From Gongronella butleri (lineage: Eukaryota; Mucoromycota; Mucoromycetes; Mucorales; Cunninghamellaceae), in contig JAIWZP010000016.1 in NCBI GenBank assembly GCA_025201375.1, forward strand, positions 1 to 64,000: a stretch of DNA of 64,000 bases. The letters are read 5' to 3'. The translations under genes and the position numbers were made by a program. The notes under the pieces were generated by a model, which was given only the letters and a program-made list of their open reading frames with translations, searched no databases and had not been told where the DNA came from. Shown here one piece after another: positions 42,801 through 54,981 of this stretch. Every line of letters starts with the position of its first letter. Position 1 is the stretch's first letter.

Positions 42801-43744
42801 TTAACGTCCCTATCTTTCTTCACCTTTTTCGCTCAAAGCTACTCCCATATTCTTCAGGAGGCACGGCAGCCCGGCAAAGTCTGAAAAATACTGTAACGTT
42901 CTTTGATGTCCAAAGGTAAATGTGTAGGTTTTTGTGCGGTGCAGGCGTGTAGCGCGATGCTTCAGGTACAGTACGGAAATGATAGCACGCATCGGTTTCT
43001 GTCCATTGAGAACGAAACATGGCCGGATCAAGCGCTCCACAGTATCATATTTGTGTGCAAAATCCAAAACGGACGAAATTTGTGCTTTTGTACATTTCTC
43101 GGGCACTTGCTGGTTGCTGGTTGCTGCTGAGATACTGATTGATTTTTTTTGTTACGCTTGCGGAAGCGGGGAAGCCCAACTTTATGAATACGGACAGGCA
43201 GGCAGAGACGCAGAGTCGAACTGTTACAGCATCACGTCCGCCAAACCAATATCGAAAATACAAGTATTCTAGAGTCAATGCTCACAAAGTCGCCGAGATC
43301 TCAGCGCAATGTCTTCAAACGACATGCACTTTTGCCGCGTTTGGCCGCGTTTGGCCGCTGATTCATTTGAGTGACTCGCGCATCGATATGTTGGGCCGTT
43401 GTTGCGTGTTGCTACTGTACCAGAATGGAAAAGAGCAAAAGACCTTACTGTACCCCCTTTTGCACGGGACGTCCTCCGGATATTCTTCATCGGGCTCTAT
43501 GATAAGATATATATTTTGCGCTCCATCCCTGGTTTCTCGACGCTAAGTAATTCTCATCGAGGCTCAATTCAAAGCTTCGAAGAGCTTTGTTGCGATTTGG
43601 AGGCTTATTTTTGTCAAAAATGTGCAGAGACTTTTTGCAGACTTGATTTCTTCCTTCCCCTAGACTCATTTCAAAATTCAACCCCAAATTTATAATAAAA
43701 CATACAGAGCATATGAACGTAAAAGCATAATTTTGCGTAATAAA
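39881..43744. other. 3.9-kb non-coding stretch with repeat traces
   Basis: No gene recognised. It holds G/C homopolymers (40010-40080), A-tracts, one dispersed-repeat copy (about 41900-42015) and eight TAC(A/T)GTA footprints from 42050 onward (three within 36 bp at 42050-42085). Open frames of up to 200 codons occur on both strands (for example 40869-41483) but show no family, no codon pattern and A-tract-driven Lys/Phe runs. Confidence 0.55.
41900..42015. repeat. Dispersed repeat copy 2
   Basis: Shares AAAAAAATCGGG.TGG, GAGCACTGGGATGTA, GTTTATGCCG and AGGCTGTAAAAAA.ATTCT with 55220-55345. No coding capacity. Confidence 0.6.
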
Positions 43745-44624
43745 TCACTGGCCATGAGTAGTGCAAGAGGTGGATGGCTTGGTTTCCCATGAATTGATGT
43801 GATTCAAGGTCATATATGTCGTGCTTGGGCAAGCGGATAAGTCAAGAGGTGGCCAGCTTTGGTGAATGGGAAACATATTCAATGTAGGCGAAAGGAGTGT
43901 GAATTGTTGGAAGATCCCATATTGTGTGTCCTGTTGGTGAATAATTGGTCTGAAAGTAGGCGAGTTGATCGTCGTGGCCGATGTATTTGGTGTGGAGTAG
44001 CCAGCATGCATGGGTTGTGTTGTTTCGCACATCTGTACTGGTGCTTTAGCCTTGGGCGATTGGTGAACCTGGTGAATCAAACCAACAGTCGATGTGGTGA
44101 TAGGTTTTGATGGCGTAATGAGTTTTTGCTTTTTGATGCGCTCCACTGAGCTCTCCTCCTGGACAGATTGGGCGGATTTTCGTTTTCGAGTAGGCGGCCC
44201 AGATGTCCGTTGTGCGTGTCGCATCAAAGTCTCGTGCTCTTTGCGTAGCCGTTTCAAGATGTTTGCATAAGAAAAATCGCGTTGCACGGCTTTGTTCACT
44301 AAAAGAAGCATTGAGTATTGTCACAACCCAGCTAATCAACTATAATATAATCCATCATACCAAATTCCAGTGACTTGGCAACAATCATGTTTTTGCTCGG
44401 GCGTTGTACGTTGTGCATACCGGGCAAGACACGAGCTAATTGTTGGAATTTGCTGTTTAGACCTTCCCGGCGCTGGCGCTCCAAAGCATTATGGGCCGAC
44501 CGCTTGTTTACAGCTGTGTGACTGTATAAATCAAAGAAATAAGCAATCAATTTTTTTTTCTGGATTGCACTTGCCGGCCATCGCTGTCACCATCAGCTTG
44601 TATCTCGGAATGTTCTTTCACCAT
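43745..44624 (-). CDS. bHLH transcription factor
   Basis: Start MVKEHSEIQADGD at 44624; three exons, about 260 aa. The basic region and helix 1 read RSAHNALERQRREGLNSKF, with the H-E-R contact residues of E-box binders. The loop is short, and helix 2 begins RPSKNMIVAKSLEF, continuing after a splice into NKAVQRDFSYANILKRLRKE. The C-terminal half is low-complexity with a basic patch (RKRKS) and Pro/Thr/Gln-rich, transactivation-like sequence. ALERQRREGLN resembles Max/Mlx-like and fungal bHLH factors. The target is unknown. Confidence 0.85.
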
Positions 44625-44932
44625 GGCAGTAGAGGCAATTGGAAATAAAAAGGGGGACAAGATGCAATTCCAAAGCCTTTTTATATTTGAGCCAAGGCGA
44701 TCATTTCCAAATTTACATCACGCATATTACTAGCAATGCAAATCAAAAGCCCTTTGGGGGAGATTTGTCTCAACATACTGCACGCACGCATGGCCAGATT
44801 TGTCAATTCGGCGTGGACCAAAAAGACTCTTTTTGTATCACCCACTTTTTCCACCTGTTTCCCCTTTTTTCCACCAAATCAAACATGGTATTGATCATCA
44901 ATCGTGCAAAATACTGTATGATGAATGTGCAT
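44625..44932. other. Spacer between bHLH gene and GDT1
   Basis: 308 bp upstream of the bHLH start and downstream of the GDT1 stop. One footprint at 44912-44918, 15 bp past the GDT1 stop. No gene. Confidence 0.55.
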
Positions 44933-46067
44933 TTAGTTTATGAGAATAGGGCGATACGCATGGACTCCGTAATAGACACCAAAAACAACAAAAAGGATTG
45001 CGCCTGACAAAGTGACTGCAATAAGAACAAAAAAAAAATGGTTGGCTACATTTTGATTGTGCATTGGCGGCTTACCTGTTCGCACCGAGATTTTGCTGGC
45101 TAGAAGACGGCCGCCGAGCACAGCAACACCTGTGCACAGGCTGTGGCCAATGACCACGCCCGTTGTAACCCAATACACGTCCTGTACGCAAAAAAAGGGG
45201 GGGGGTTAGCATCGATTGCATGATTTTTTTTCTTTTTCTCGTACATTTGCAGCTGCCAGGGCGATTGTGGATATCTGCGAGCGATCACCCCATTCACCGA
45301 GGAAGGTCAATATAAAAGTTTGCACAAAAACGGGAGAAAAAACAAGTTGAAGCAGATTCATCAGCCCTTCTGTGGCTTGAGACAATGGAGATACTTTGCG
45401 CTGACTCTCAGCAGCTTCCAATCCACCGACTTCAAGGGCTTCCAAATGCTTGGCGCGATCGCGATCTTCAACTTCCTTCAATTCTTCTTCAACCTCGTGC
45501 ATTTCTTCGTTGCCTTCATTCGGGTCCATGTGATAACCCTCATACAGCATACGCAACCCGAAGCTGAAAAAAAGCAACGCTGCCAAAACATCGGTGTACT
45601 TTTTGGGAATCAGATTTGGCAAAACATGTCCAAGCGCAGCCGACAGCACTGACATGACAAACAGGGATGCAAATGCAGCGCAAAAGACGACCAACCTGGA
45701 ATGTTTCATGGCCATAATGGCGGCAATGAGAAAAGTTTTGTCCCCAATTTCAGACACAATAATCATCAAGAGAGAAAACAAAAACGACTGCTGGTGCTCG
45801 GACGACGTAATTTGGTCAAAGGTATCTTGCCATTCGAGCGAACCGCTCTGCTCGGATGAACTCGCTTCCGTCGACTGTTGAAGCAACGAAACATCCGCAA
45901 TCTATTGTTTCATCATGTATTAGACGTCAATGAGAAAAATAATAGGCTAGAATGATCGAATTGTCTACCTCTTCAACAGCATCATCTAATTGTGCTTGAC
46001 AGCACCACAATAGTGTGCATATTATTAGGACCTTGAGTGTATAGCTGGAAAAAATGGTAGCAGCCAT
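44933..46067 (-). CDS. GDT1: Gdt1/TMEM165 Golgi Mn2+/Ca2+ transporter
   Basis: Four exons, about 310 aa. An N-terminal signal peptide (MAATIFSSYTLKVLIICTLLWC, start 46067) is followed by two homologous membrane halves. Each half carries the family's cation-binding motif: SEIGDKTFLIAAI in the first, GEWGDRSQISTIALAA in the second. An acidic cytosolic loop (EGNEEMHEVEEELKEVEDRDR) separates them, and helices of the second half end in YGVHAYRPILIN. Gdt1 feeds Mn2+ to Golgi glycosyltransferases and helps calcium balance. An alternative upstream Met (46121) would add a Phe-rich leader and is less likely. Confidence 0.93.
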
Positions 46068-46149
46068 TGCAAGGGAAAACGGGAAAAAAATGAAAAAAAA
46101 AGAAAAAGGACGACAGGCCAAGCTTTTTTATTTTTATTTCTACACCCAA

Positions 46150-49035
46150 TCATCGGTTGACATGCCGAAGTCGCCCTCCTCGGGAAATCAAGAATTCACG
46201 CCAACCACTGTGGTCTGTTGCAGCTACGCCTTCCAATTGCAGAGCATGGTCTAGAGATCGAAACACTTCATCATTGATATAGTATGCTTGGAATAGCAGT
46301 TCAAAAACGTGCAGCCGTTCTTCCAGGTGATCCATCCGCTCCTGGACACTTTCCAAAACAGGCTCACGTGCTTCCAATTGCCCAGAGTGTTTGTTTTCAA
46401 TCGGAATAAAGGTCTGCCGGCGGTGCAAAGGGTGAATGATCGGCACATTGATGTTTTCGGGAAAGCGCGACTTGAGATTGAATAAAAGCGATCGCCGCAT
46501 TTGCCCCATAGACCACCGATGAATGACGCCCCATGGTGAACGCGGACGATAGCCAAATAAACAAGTTTGTAGGCCGAGGATAAGACCAAAGATGCCGCCA
46601 ATGATGCCCATTGCATTGACCAGTGTAAATGCACGCTGTTCACGCAGAACCGTCACTTCGTAGCTGGCAGGGAACACATGTAGCGACCCCAGCGGCTGTG
46701 GTTCCGTAGCATACACTGTCGTCACTGTTTCAGACACGGCCTTGCTTTCGATTTCAAAAGCACGCTTGTGTACCGAGGCTATGCCAATATAGTTCCAAAA
46801 GTATGTTGACTTGATTTCTTCTCGCTCGATAATGGCAAAGCTGCTTGTGCTACCCACGTTCGGATTAAGATCAAATGAATTTTCGGTCCGAAGGTTTTCC
46901 TCTTCAGCTGATTGGAATTGCGCATCTTCACTTTCGCTGTACCATGAGAATGGTAAAGTGTATGGGTCGTTGATGTGGTATACAGGCAGATTTGGGTTGT
47001 GATACTTGTTGTAAAACACCAAATGAAGATGTGAGATGTTGGATGGCAATCGATCGCCATAATAGTAAAATTTCAGGTACGACCCATTGCTGACAATGCG
47101 ATCGTTTGTACGACCCAGACGAAATGTGGGTGGCGCGCGGAAGAGGTAGCACCGAAGCGCAGTGCCATAGTAATTGAGTCCCGTTTCCACGTTTTTGGAA
47201 ATGTCAATCAAATACTCGGAGCATGAATCTCCAAAGTCTGTCGCGCATTGTATATATGGCCACACCACGCTATTTTCGCTTGTCCATCCGTCAAAACAGA
47301 AACGAATATCTAATAAAAACGTCAAATCAAACGAAGCACGGCGTAGAAAATTAATTACCTGGAACATCCACGGTATAGTGATCATTGTGCACGTAATATT
47401 TTTGATCTATGATTGGGCTGTTGCGAACTTGAAGAATAAGCACCACAATGATCGTCAAAAACATCGTAAGGAAGGTGACGCGAAAGATCAAGCGGCTGAT
47501 TTCGGCCCAAGCTGGCTCACCCGGCCTACAGAAAAATTGAACATTGAATAACAGCTTGCTCGTTGCCGGCTTTTTGTGTCGTTGATCATACCGAGGATTC
47601 CAGACGTCATTTCGCATGGACTTGGTGCATTGGTAAATAGACACTTTGAGTTTTTTAAGCGCAAAGTAGCAACCAGTCAATACAGCTGCACAAAGAAACG
47701 ACGCAATTGCAGCAATGCCACAAAGAAATACCAAGCTATTCCCTGGTTCTCTAATTGCATCACTTGCTGGCATCCAGGTGCCTTGTTGGACATCAAAAAT
47801 ATAAATGCCGTCATAAATAGTGTGGTAATTGATGCCTAGGATATTGACAAGAGCCAGATGTTAGCCTAAAACGTAGATGGACACGTCAAATTTTGAATCA
47901 TACCAAAGCCAATGATCATTTTGGTATCATTGACAACCGAGGCGGCTGCAAATGACCGTGGAAATGGTTGATAAGGAGATGGATCTGGAATCATCCACTG
48001 CCACGAATTTGTGTCCAACACCGCTGTCATTGCTGCTGTATCTCCTCCTGCCGAGATATACGTTTGAAACGGCTGAGCCGCGCCATCTTGACCGCCACAA
48101 ATCACCACTTTATCCCCCTTGGCTATCAATCAAAAAAAAAATCTAGGTTCTTCAAATAGGACAAAAACATTTTGCACGTACTTATGACTGCACTATGATA
48201 TGCTCGCGGAACAGGAATTATATCGCCAGCCAATGTTTGGTTTGCCCAAGATTGGGTGATCGTATTAAATACAACAGCAGAATCCATGGGAGCGAGTACC
48301 TTGGACATGATTGCATTTGAAGTGTAATTACCGATGCAGTCATAGCCACCGAGAATCAACAAGACTCCTGAGCTATGCCCCAAAACGTCGCAATTTAGTT
48401 GTAATTCCAGAATCATAGGAAACGTAGTACCTTAACATGCTTGCAGTGTGTCCACAGCGCGATTTCCACCATATTGTCGGCAGGGTTAGAGACTGCCATG
48501 CATTGGACTGCATGTCATATTGCCAAAAATCGTTTGTTGCTCCAGTCATATTCATACCACCAAAAACATATACGGATGTATGATCCGCATTTAAGGTTGC
48601 TGTATGCCAATATCGCTCTAAAGGTGCTGGAGCGAGTTGGTCAGCGTGCAATGGTGTCCATTGTTTGTATTTCAAGTCGAATCGATAGTAACGCAAAGGT
48701 TCGGTTGCATTCATAGAGGACGAGTTGCTGGTTTTTGGAAAAGTCGGATGATGTCCACCAAATGCATACAAATACTGCCCCATTGGGTATACAAGCTGAC
48801 TGTAAATGAGCACTGGAGAGGCTGCGGCGTCCGTTTTGACTTGTGTGAGCTCTTTTGGGTCGATATAAGCAGGCAATGTCCACATTGCCTCCATATTCCA
48901 AGGCGAGACGCCATAAAACCCGCCATAAATATAAATGGTGTCATTCACGTTTGCTGCTGCTGCTCCGTACATTGGCCTGTCCGTGGATCGTAATTCCTGG
49001 CCAGCAGGATTGGACGTAAGCTGGTCTTCATTCAT
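46150..49035 (-). CDS. Kelch-repeat membrane protein with large C-terminal module
   Basis: Five or six exons, about 850 aa. The N-terminal half is an extracellular kelch propeller: DTIYIYGGFYG, YLYAFGGHHP, SVYVFGGMNM, VLLILGGYD and KVVICGGQDG, with many N-glycosylation sites. After it comes a transmembrane helix (FLCGIAAIASFLCAAVLTGCYF), a basic cytosolic stretch, a second helix (LTMFLTIIVVLIL), a 250-aa extracytosolic domain, a third helix (AMGIIGGIFGLILGLQTCLFG) and a coiled C-terminus. I recognise no named family for the C-terminal part. The start is uncertain: the frame is open 5' of the ATG at 49035 (SDCVKPSQLYV), suggesting a missed signal-peptide exon. Confidence 0.75.
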
Positions 49036-49265
49036 AACGTACAATTGTGAAGGTTTGACGCAGTCACTCGTAATTTACGATCAATGAAAATGAAAAAAAA
49101 GATGCTCAATGAGTGCAATTGGGGAAACAAGGAAGAAAGAGTGAAACACCTCCTTTTTATTTGAAAGTTTGCCAAGGAGATTGCATTCACCTCCTTTTTT
49201 TTTCAATGCAATCCATCGGCTCAAGGTGCAATCAACTGCAAAGCCTATGGCTTTTTTTTTATTGG

Positions 49266-49297
49266 TTAAAAATTGGAGCCTATGCCATGATGCAACG

Positions 49298-49328
<31 letters not shown>

Positions 49329-50086
49329 ATATTGATTTGGGTTTGCAAACATCTGATTTGGCATCTGCACATTTTTTTGCGCCTGGGAGGCCAGCAAACG
49401 TTCCGCAGCCGACCCATGGCGCTCACCTTTCCCATCCTTTTTAAAGGCATAAGACACATTGATTTGCTTATTCATCAAAAACTGGCCATCCATGGCGTCA
49501 ATTGCAGCATCCGACGCCTCGAACGCGCTGAAGCTGACAAACCCAAAGCCACGAGGGTTGCCGGTCTCCGTGTCTCGACCGATAGTTGGTGTTTGGATGA
49601 TTTGTCCAAATGCGCTGAATGTGTCGTATAGCAATTTTTCATCTACCTCTGAATCAAGATTGCCAATGAAGAGAGTGGCACCAACATCGAGGTTTCGTCG
49701 ATCAACGCTTGCCTATGTTAATGTTTTGTTAGCTCTGTTTTTTTTTTTTTTTTGGACACAAAGCACCAACCTTATTGACTCGAATTGGCTTTCCCCATAG
49801 CCTAACTTGATTCATGATACGTGCAGCGTAATCTGCATCTTCTTCTGAAAGAAATTCAACAAAGCCAAATCCTTGGTGTGCTTGGGTAACGCGATCTTTG
49901 GGCAAGTGAACGTTGACTAGTAGAATTGTGTCAGAAGACTATGACAGTGATGAAGCACGTATGAAATAAAATATTACCAACGGGACCGGCCTGTAGCATA
50001 AGCTCCCAAACCAATGATTCCGTAGCTCTCGTGTCGAGATTGCCGATATATACTGTTGCTTCTTGATTCCTCTCGAAATGGGCCAT
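49266..50086 (-). CDS. SF3B4: Splicing factor 3b subunit 4 (Hsh49/SF3B4)
   Basis: Start [18 protein letters not shown] at 50086; four exons, about 225 aa. Two RRMs are visible: RNP2 VYIGNLD with RNP1 GFGFVEF, and RNP2 LFIGNLD with RNP1 GFGFVSF. The linker [18 protein letters not shown] and the helix [16 protein letters not shown] are close to SF3B4. The protein is part of the U2 snRNP SF3b module and contacts the intron near the branch site. The C-terminus ends in a polyglutamine run encoded by a CAG/CTG repeat, shorter than the Pro-rich tail of animals. Confidence 0.93.
49300..49328. repeat. Coding (TGC)n/(GCA)n trinucleotide repeat
   Basis: A trinucleotide run in the last exon of SF3B4, read as CAG/Gln on the minus strand. 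It could expand or contract in frame. Confidence 0.9.
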
Positions 50087-50321
50087 GGCGTGAAAAGAAA
50101 AAGTAGAGAGAGAAGAGAAAGCAAAAGAAAGTCTGGCGGATTCAAACACAGACCACAGCGAGCGCTGCGAAAGCTCACATTTATGATTTTTTCTCTCTCC
50201 CTCTCTCTCTTTTTTTGCATTAGGTCGTCGAAGGACAGGTGCCCGCGGCGGCGTTTCAAAATTTTACTTCTCTTTTTTTGTCTCGCGCATTCACTTTGAT
50301 TTTTTCTTTTCCCCAGTGTAA
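50087..50321. promoter_or_regulatory. Shared promoter of SF3B4 and coiled-coil gene
   Basis: 235 bp between divergent starts, with a CT-rich block (50195-50215) and T-tract before the right-hand start. Confidence 0.45.
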
Positions 50322-52307
50322 ATGTCGAACCAGCGTCTTGTTGTAGCGTCCGGCAGCAGCTCACAAGAAGAAACGCAAATGACGGTCATTAATAACTCGC
50401 CTGAGATGAATCGATACCTCTCTGATGTGCTCGGGTAAGTTCTTAGAGAAATGAGCGCGGCACAACATCTAGACAGACACGCGCTCACTTTTTGTTGTCG
50501 ATCTACAGAAATATCTATCAGTATATCGAACAGAGAAAGCAAGAGATTCTTGCCCTGGATTCTGTCGACTTTCTCAAGTCCCATGGTTTCACTGGTGGTA
50601 AGGAGCAAAAATGAGCGCGGCAAGACAACTTGCAGGTGTTCAAAATCGCGTCCACACCCACCCACCCACCCTCACACAATATAGGCATGCAGCCCCTAAC
50701 TTTTTTTTTTCTTTTAATCACTTCCATAGACCACCCGCAGCTGAAGGAGGCGGAAAATTCACTGAAGTTCACACAAAACGAGTGCGCGATGAATGGCACA
50801 ACAACGACAAACAATTGGGCTTCATTGATAACAGTTCATTATATCTTTTTAATGGATTTAGGTTGAGCAAGACGGAGTCCAATGTGGGCGATGGATGGTC
50901 GACGCTGTCATCTGCATTTATCAGCAGCAAGCTTAGCGATGCAACTGGTGGGATCCAGCATTTCTCAAACAGGGTGAAGAATGACATCAAGGAAGTCGAT
51001 GATCGGTTGACAGATGATCTTGCAACTGTGCACACCAATCTCGCAAACACGAATCGGCGCTTTGAAGAGCTCGCGACCAAGTTCAGCTCGATCAATGACG
51101 TCAGCGAATCAACACAGCGTGAATTGAGCGAGATGCGGACGACGGGCCTCGACAGCTTCTTGGTGCGCAGCAAAATGTGGAAGGCAGCGGTGGAAAGAGT
51201 ATCTTCGCTGAAGGAATCCGTGCGAGCTTTGGAGTCACAAATCACCAGCAAGGAGAGCCATCAGATGCCAGATCAGGTTGATTCGCGCCTGCAAAAGATA
51301 GAACAATCGATCATTTCCCTCCAGAATCAGCAGTCCAAAACCACCCACTCTGACTTTGAGGTAGAGCGACATCTGGCGCAGGCTATCAGCAGATCCAAAG
51401 AAGATACCCAGCAATTCAAACAGCAAATTGAGGCGCAGATGGCGACATTCCGCGAGGAATGGCAAGCGACCGCCAATGACATCACAGAAGCCACTTTGGC
51501 CAAAGTGCAGCCGTCTATTCGTGCATTGCTCAACCACACTGATTCCCTGGCAAAGCAATTCAAGCAGCATCGAGACAACCACACAAGCGCGTCATCTACC
51601 TCATCACCTGTATCTACCACATCTCCCTCCGTGCCAGGTGATCCTATAGTCGCTGTTGCAGGCACCAAGCGCCCCATTCAGCAGGACGACAATGAAAATC
51701 GAGACGACGCGGTTGCCAGCCCGACGCACTCCCTACCCCACAAATCGCAGGACCTGGAGAGCCGGCTGACGTTGCTTGAGACACAATTGCAGCAGCTGGG
51801 TGCCAAAATGGATACCACAAGCAAATTGCCAACGTCAACCAACGAACTCAAGAGGCGCCGCACTGATGACGACGGCAAGGCAATGGCAGTGTATACAGGT
51901 GGCCCTGGCGATCCGCAGGACAAAATATCCAGCCTGGAGGAGCTCTCCAGCCGCCTTCATGTTATTGCGAACATGATTAATCCATTCAAGCACACAGTCC
52001 TCAACCCCGATTTCCCTTTTCGCCTTGAAGACTCCTTAAAGGCCTTGGAATCTACCTTGATGTAGGCACAAAAAGAAAAAAAATAGAAAAAAAAGAAAAA
52101 AATTGATTTACTTTTTGTTCACTTAGGAACCACGAGCAAGCGCTTTCTTTGTTGCTGAATCCTTTGGCCGCTGCACCATCAATCCAGAGTATGCCCCATG
52201 CGTCGATGCACGTGATGAACACGATGATTGAGAAACAAATTGCCGAGCGTGTCAAGCCTCTGCAGGATCGGATCAAGCAACTTGAGGATCAATTGACGAA
52301 CAAGTAG
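50322..52307 (+). CDS. Uncharacterised coiled-coil protein
   Basis: Start MSNQRLVVASGSSSQEE at 50322; at least four exons, ending LEDQLTNK at 52307; roughly 520 aa. Exon 2 encodes NIYQYIEQRKQEILALDSVDFL. The main exon (about 50728-52063) is strongly helical and charged, with heptad-like stretches (LRALESQITSKESH, VDSRLQKIEQSIISLQNQ, LESRLTLLETQLQQLGAKM) and a Ser/Thr-rich linker with a basic KRRRTDDD patch. I do not recognise the family. A structural or kinetochore/nuclear-pore-like role is possible but not supported by a motif. The exon between 50609 and 50728 is uncertain. Confidence 0.65.
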
Positions 52308-52494
52308 CATTGACACACCATGTTAATTCAATAAAACAAAAAGATTTGTTCAAATGATCGAAGAAAAAAGCGAGTGTTTGTGTCACGCGATGCACGTTGT
52401 ACATATTCAAGTTTTGTGCCTCGATTTTACTTTTCATTCCCCTCTCCTCCTCCCTTTTTCTTTCAAAAAAAATTACCCAGCTTTTCTATCTCAT

Positions 52495-53508
52495 GACGAC
52501 TTCCAGGGAAACAACCGATAGTACGACGTTTTCAAGTCGACTCCGAGCAAGAGCACGGCGTATGCAAGTCGCCGAAAGTGCGGTGCCAGCAGGTTAGCGT
52601 CACCTACATGTTGAACAACCCGCTTGACGCTAATCACCTTTTTTTCGTAGCTTGTTCGCCGTCCAGCTCACCCACCAACTCCTCTCCAGCCACGCCGCCT
52701 TTAGCCGCTGGTGCCACAAAACATGCGCCAGCACGACGAAGATTGTTGAAGCGACGCAAGGACACGGTGGCTAGGCACGAGGAGGAAGAAGAAGAGCAGG
52801 AAGACAGCGACTTGGACCAACATTTGGAAAGTGAAAAGGAAGCCAAGTCGCCGCCCGGATTGCCGGTTTCTCGGAAACGGCGTAAGCTACGCTCGCATCA
52901 CACTTTTGTGCCAGCAACAATGCGTCAATCCACCACGGAAGACTTGGATCTGCTGCACGCCAATCCCGCATTGGACTCGGTCCAGAAACAGACGTCGTCA
53001 TCTGTTGTCGTGCTCACCTACGCCGCCGCCTCGCCGCCGCCATCGCCACAAAAGCTTCCTTTTAGTGCACGCCGACCGCACGACGCCAAGCACACGTCAT
53101 CTGCATCTCCATCAACATCGCCCATCCCAGACCGCCGAAAGGAGCTCCTGGTGCGCATTGGAAACAAACACATCGACAATGATACCTTGGACCTGTCGCA
53201 GCATCTCTTTGTTCCTGACACAATGAATACCCCGTTGATGACTGCCACCAATTCCAAACTAGCAATTGATGCTTTAAACGATGATGAAGACGACATGGCA
53301 TACGAGTACGACTTTAGTTCACTCACGGATGTAGATGCAGTGACAAAGTAAGCCATTTTCTCTTTTCAATGCCTCCTTTTTTTTTTTTTCGTGGCAGCAA
53401 TTGACCTTTTTTTTTTTTATCAGGCAAAATGATTCTATGCTGACGACACAAGCCACGAAAGCAGGCTGGTTCTCGTGGCTAGGCAGCTTTTTCTTCAAGA
53501 AAGATTGA
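52495..53508 (+). CDS. Uncharacterised basic/Ser-rich protein with nuclear localisation signals
   Basis: Start MTTSRETTDSTTF at 52495; three exons ending WFSWLGSFFFKKD at 53508; about 290 aa. It has arginine-rich RLRARARRMQ, a bipartite basic ARRRLLKRRKD and SRKRRKLRSHH signal, a Glu run (HEEEEEEQED) and Ser/Pro-rich segments (PPPSPQKLPFSARRP) that look like phosphorylation sites. The short C-terminal hydrophobic, Trp/Phe-rich end, KAGWFSWLGSFFFKKD, could bind a membrane or act as an amphipathic helix. No family recognised. Disorder over most of its length. Confidence 0.65.
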
Positions 53509-53870
53509 TGCCTCCCTGCATTGTATTGAAGGGCCTGCATCGCCGCCCGCTATGAGTACACAAATAAAGTGTAGTGCGATGAATTGACAGAATGGATCAA
53601 AAAAAGGGGTGGGGTGCAGTTGACAATTTTTTTTGGCTTTCGAGGGGCGGCCGTTGTCTCGCGGCACTAAATTCTATTTTTAGAAATTCGAGCTCCAGTG
53701 CCTCCAGGCAGGACAAGAACAAAACCAGGCATCAAAACTCTTACTGTTTTCCTTCCTCATCCCCCTTTTCTTTTCTTTATTTGTTTTCAAACCATATTAT
53801 TATATGGTCCTCTTGTTTCGTTCTCCCAATGGTACGTCGTGCTTATGCATGTGCTTGTTTGTAGACGCTC
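53509..53870. other. Spacer before CCDC90-like gene
   Basis: 362 bp with T-rich promoter-like DNA (53745-53800). A short ATG at 53829 could begin a first coding exon joined to the acceptor at 53887 (TTTTTTTTCAG), which would change the N-terminus of the next gene. No other feature. Confidence 0.45.
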
Positions 53871-54981
53871 ATGGATTTTTTTTCAGTCCTGACACGATCT
53901 TCGCCAAGTCGAGTGAACAAATTCTGTTTTGCCACGGCGACGAGGCCGTCTTTGCAACAACAACAGCAACCCCACCCATCATTTACATCCGCGCCGCCTC
54001 CCCCAGGGCTCCCAATGACCAGCTGGCCTGCGAACCCGTCGATTCAGCCGACATTACAGCAGCAGCAATCAGCATGGATGAAAGCATCATCGATACCCCC
54101 ACGTCAACATCCCTTGTCGGATTCCAAAGATGCTTCGGCTTCAGCGTCGTCTCAACTCGCCGTCCGCCCGCCATTGACTATGCATCATTTTGACACGCAT
54201 GCGTTTGTGCAGAATCTGCAGAGCGTCTTCACCAAATCTCAGGCACAGTTGATCATGGAAATCATGCAACAACAGCTGCGACGCAGGTATGATGCAATTT
54301 TTTCATTTCTTTTTTTTTTCTTACTGTCTTTTATACGTAGACTGGCGCACACAAAAGAGCAATTGCTTTCTTCGGCACAGCTTGAAAATGTAGATCCATC
54401 AACATCACACATTTGGATTCTACACAAAAATGGTTGCTCACATATTTTTATCAATGTAGGAAGCCCACATTCTCCGGGCTGGCATGAATGATCTGCGAAA
54501 CGCAGTAATGATATACAGACGCAATGACGCTGCAATTTTGCGTGCCGAGCTCAACTCGCTGGCCAAGGAAATTGATCAACTTGAAGAACAATTGAATGAG
54601 GATCTTACCTACCTGCGAAATTCCATCGATTTAACCATGAATGATTTCCGTGCAGAAGGTCGCCAGGAACAGAATTTGGCGCTTATTGAAACACAACAAG
54701 TCAATCATCACATTACGGTGTTGTTTGCCGAGGCAAAGATGGAAGTTGAGCGTCTCAAGTGGCAGACTATTTGGCAAAGCTTGTGTATGGGTTGAAAAAA
54801 TAGAAATTGAGGAAGCGGCTAACTTCTTCTTGTAGTGAGTATATTGGCAACAGGGCTTGGACTGACGGCTGCTGGCTTTGGACTTGCGCAGCTCCGCGCC
54901 AGAAAGCCAGCTGTGCCTATTCTAACGCACATGGACCTGGATGACTCTTTGACGGTGGCAGATATGGAGATTATTGGTTGA
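53871..54981 (+). CDS. Mitochondrial CCDC90/MCUR1-like coiled-coil protein (DUF1640)
   Basis: Start MDFFSVLTRSSPSRVNKF (Arg/Ser-rich, mitochondrial-presequence-like), then Gln/Pro low complexity. The family core begins FDTHAFVQNLQSVFTKSQAQLIMEIM, followed after splices by LRAGMNDLRNAVMIYRRND, LAKEIDQLEEQLNEDLTYLRNSIDLTMNDFR coiled coil, and a C-terminal transmembrane helix SILATGLGLTAAGFGLAQL. This order (DTHA..V..L...GF motif, coiled coil, C-terminal TM) is that of CCDC90A/B and yeast Fmp32. Members sit in the inner mitochondrial membrane and affect the calcium uniporter, proline or respiratory-chain assembly depending on species. Confidence 0.85.
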
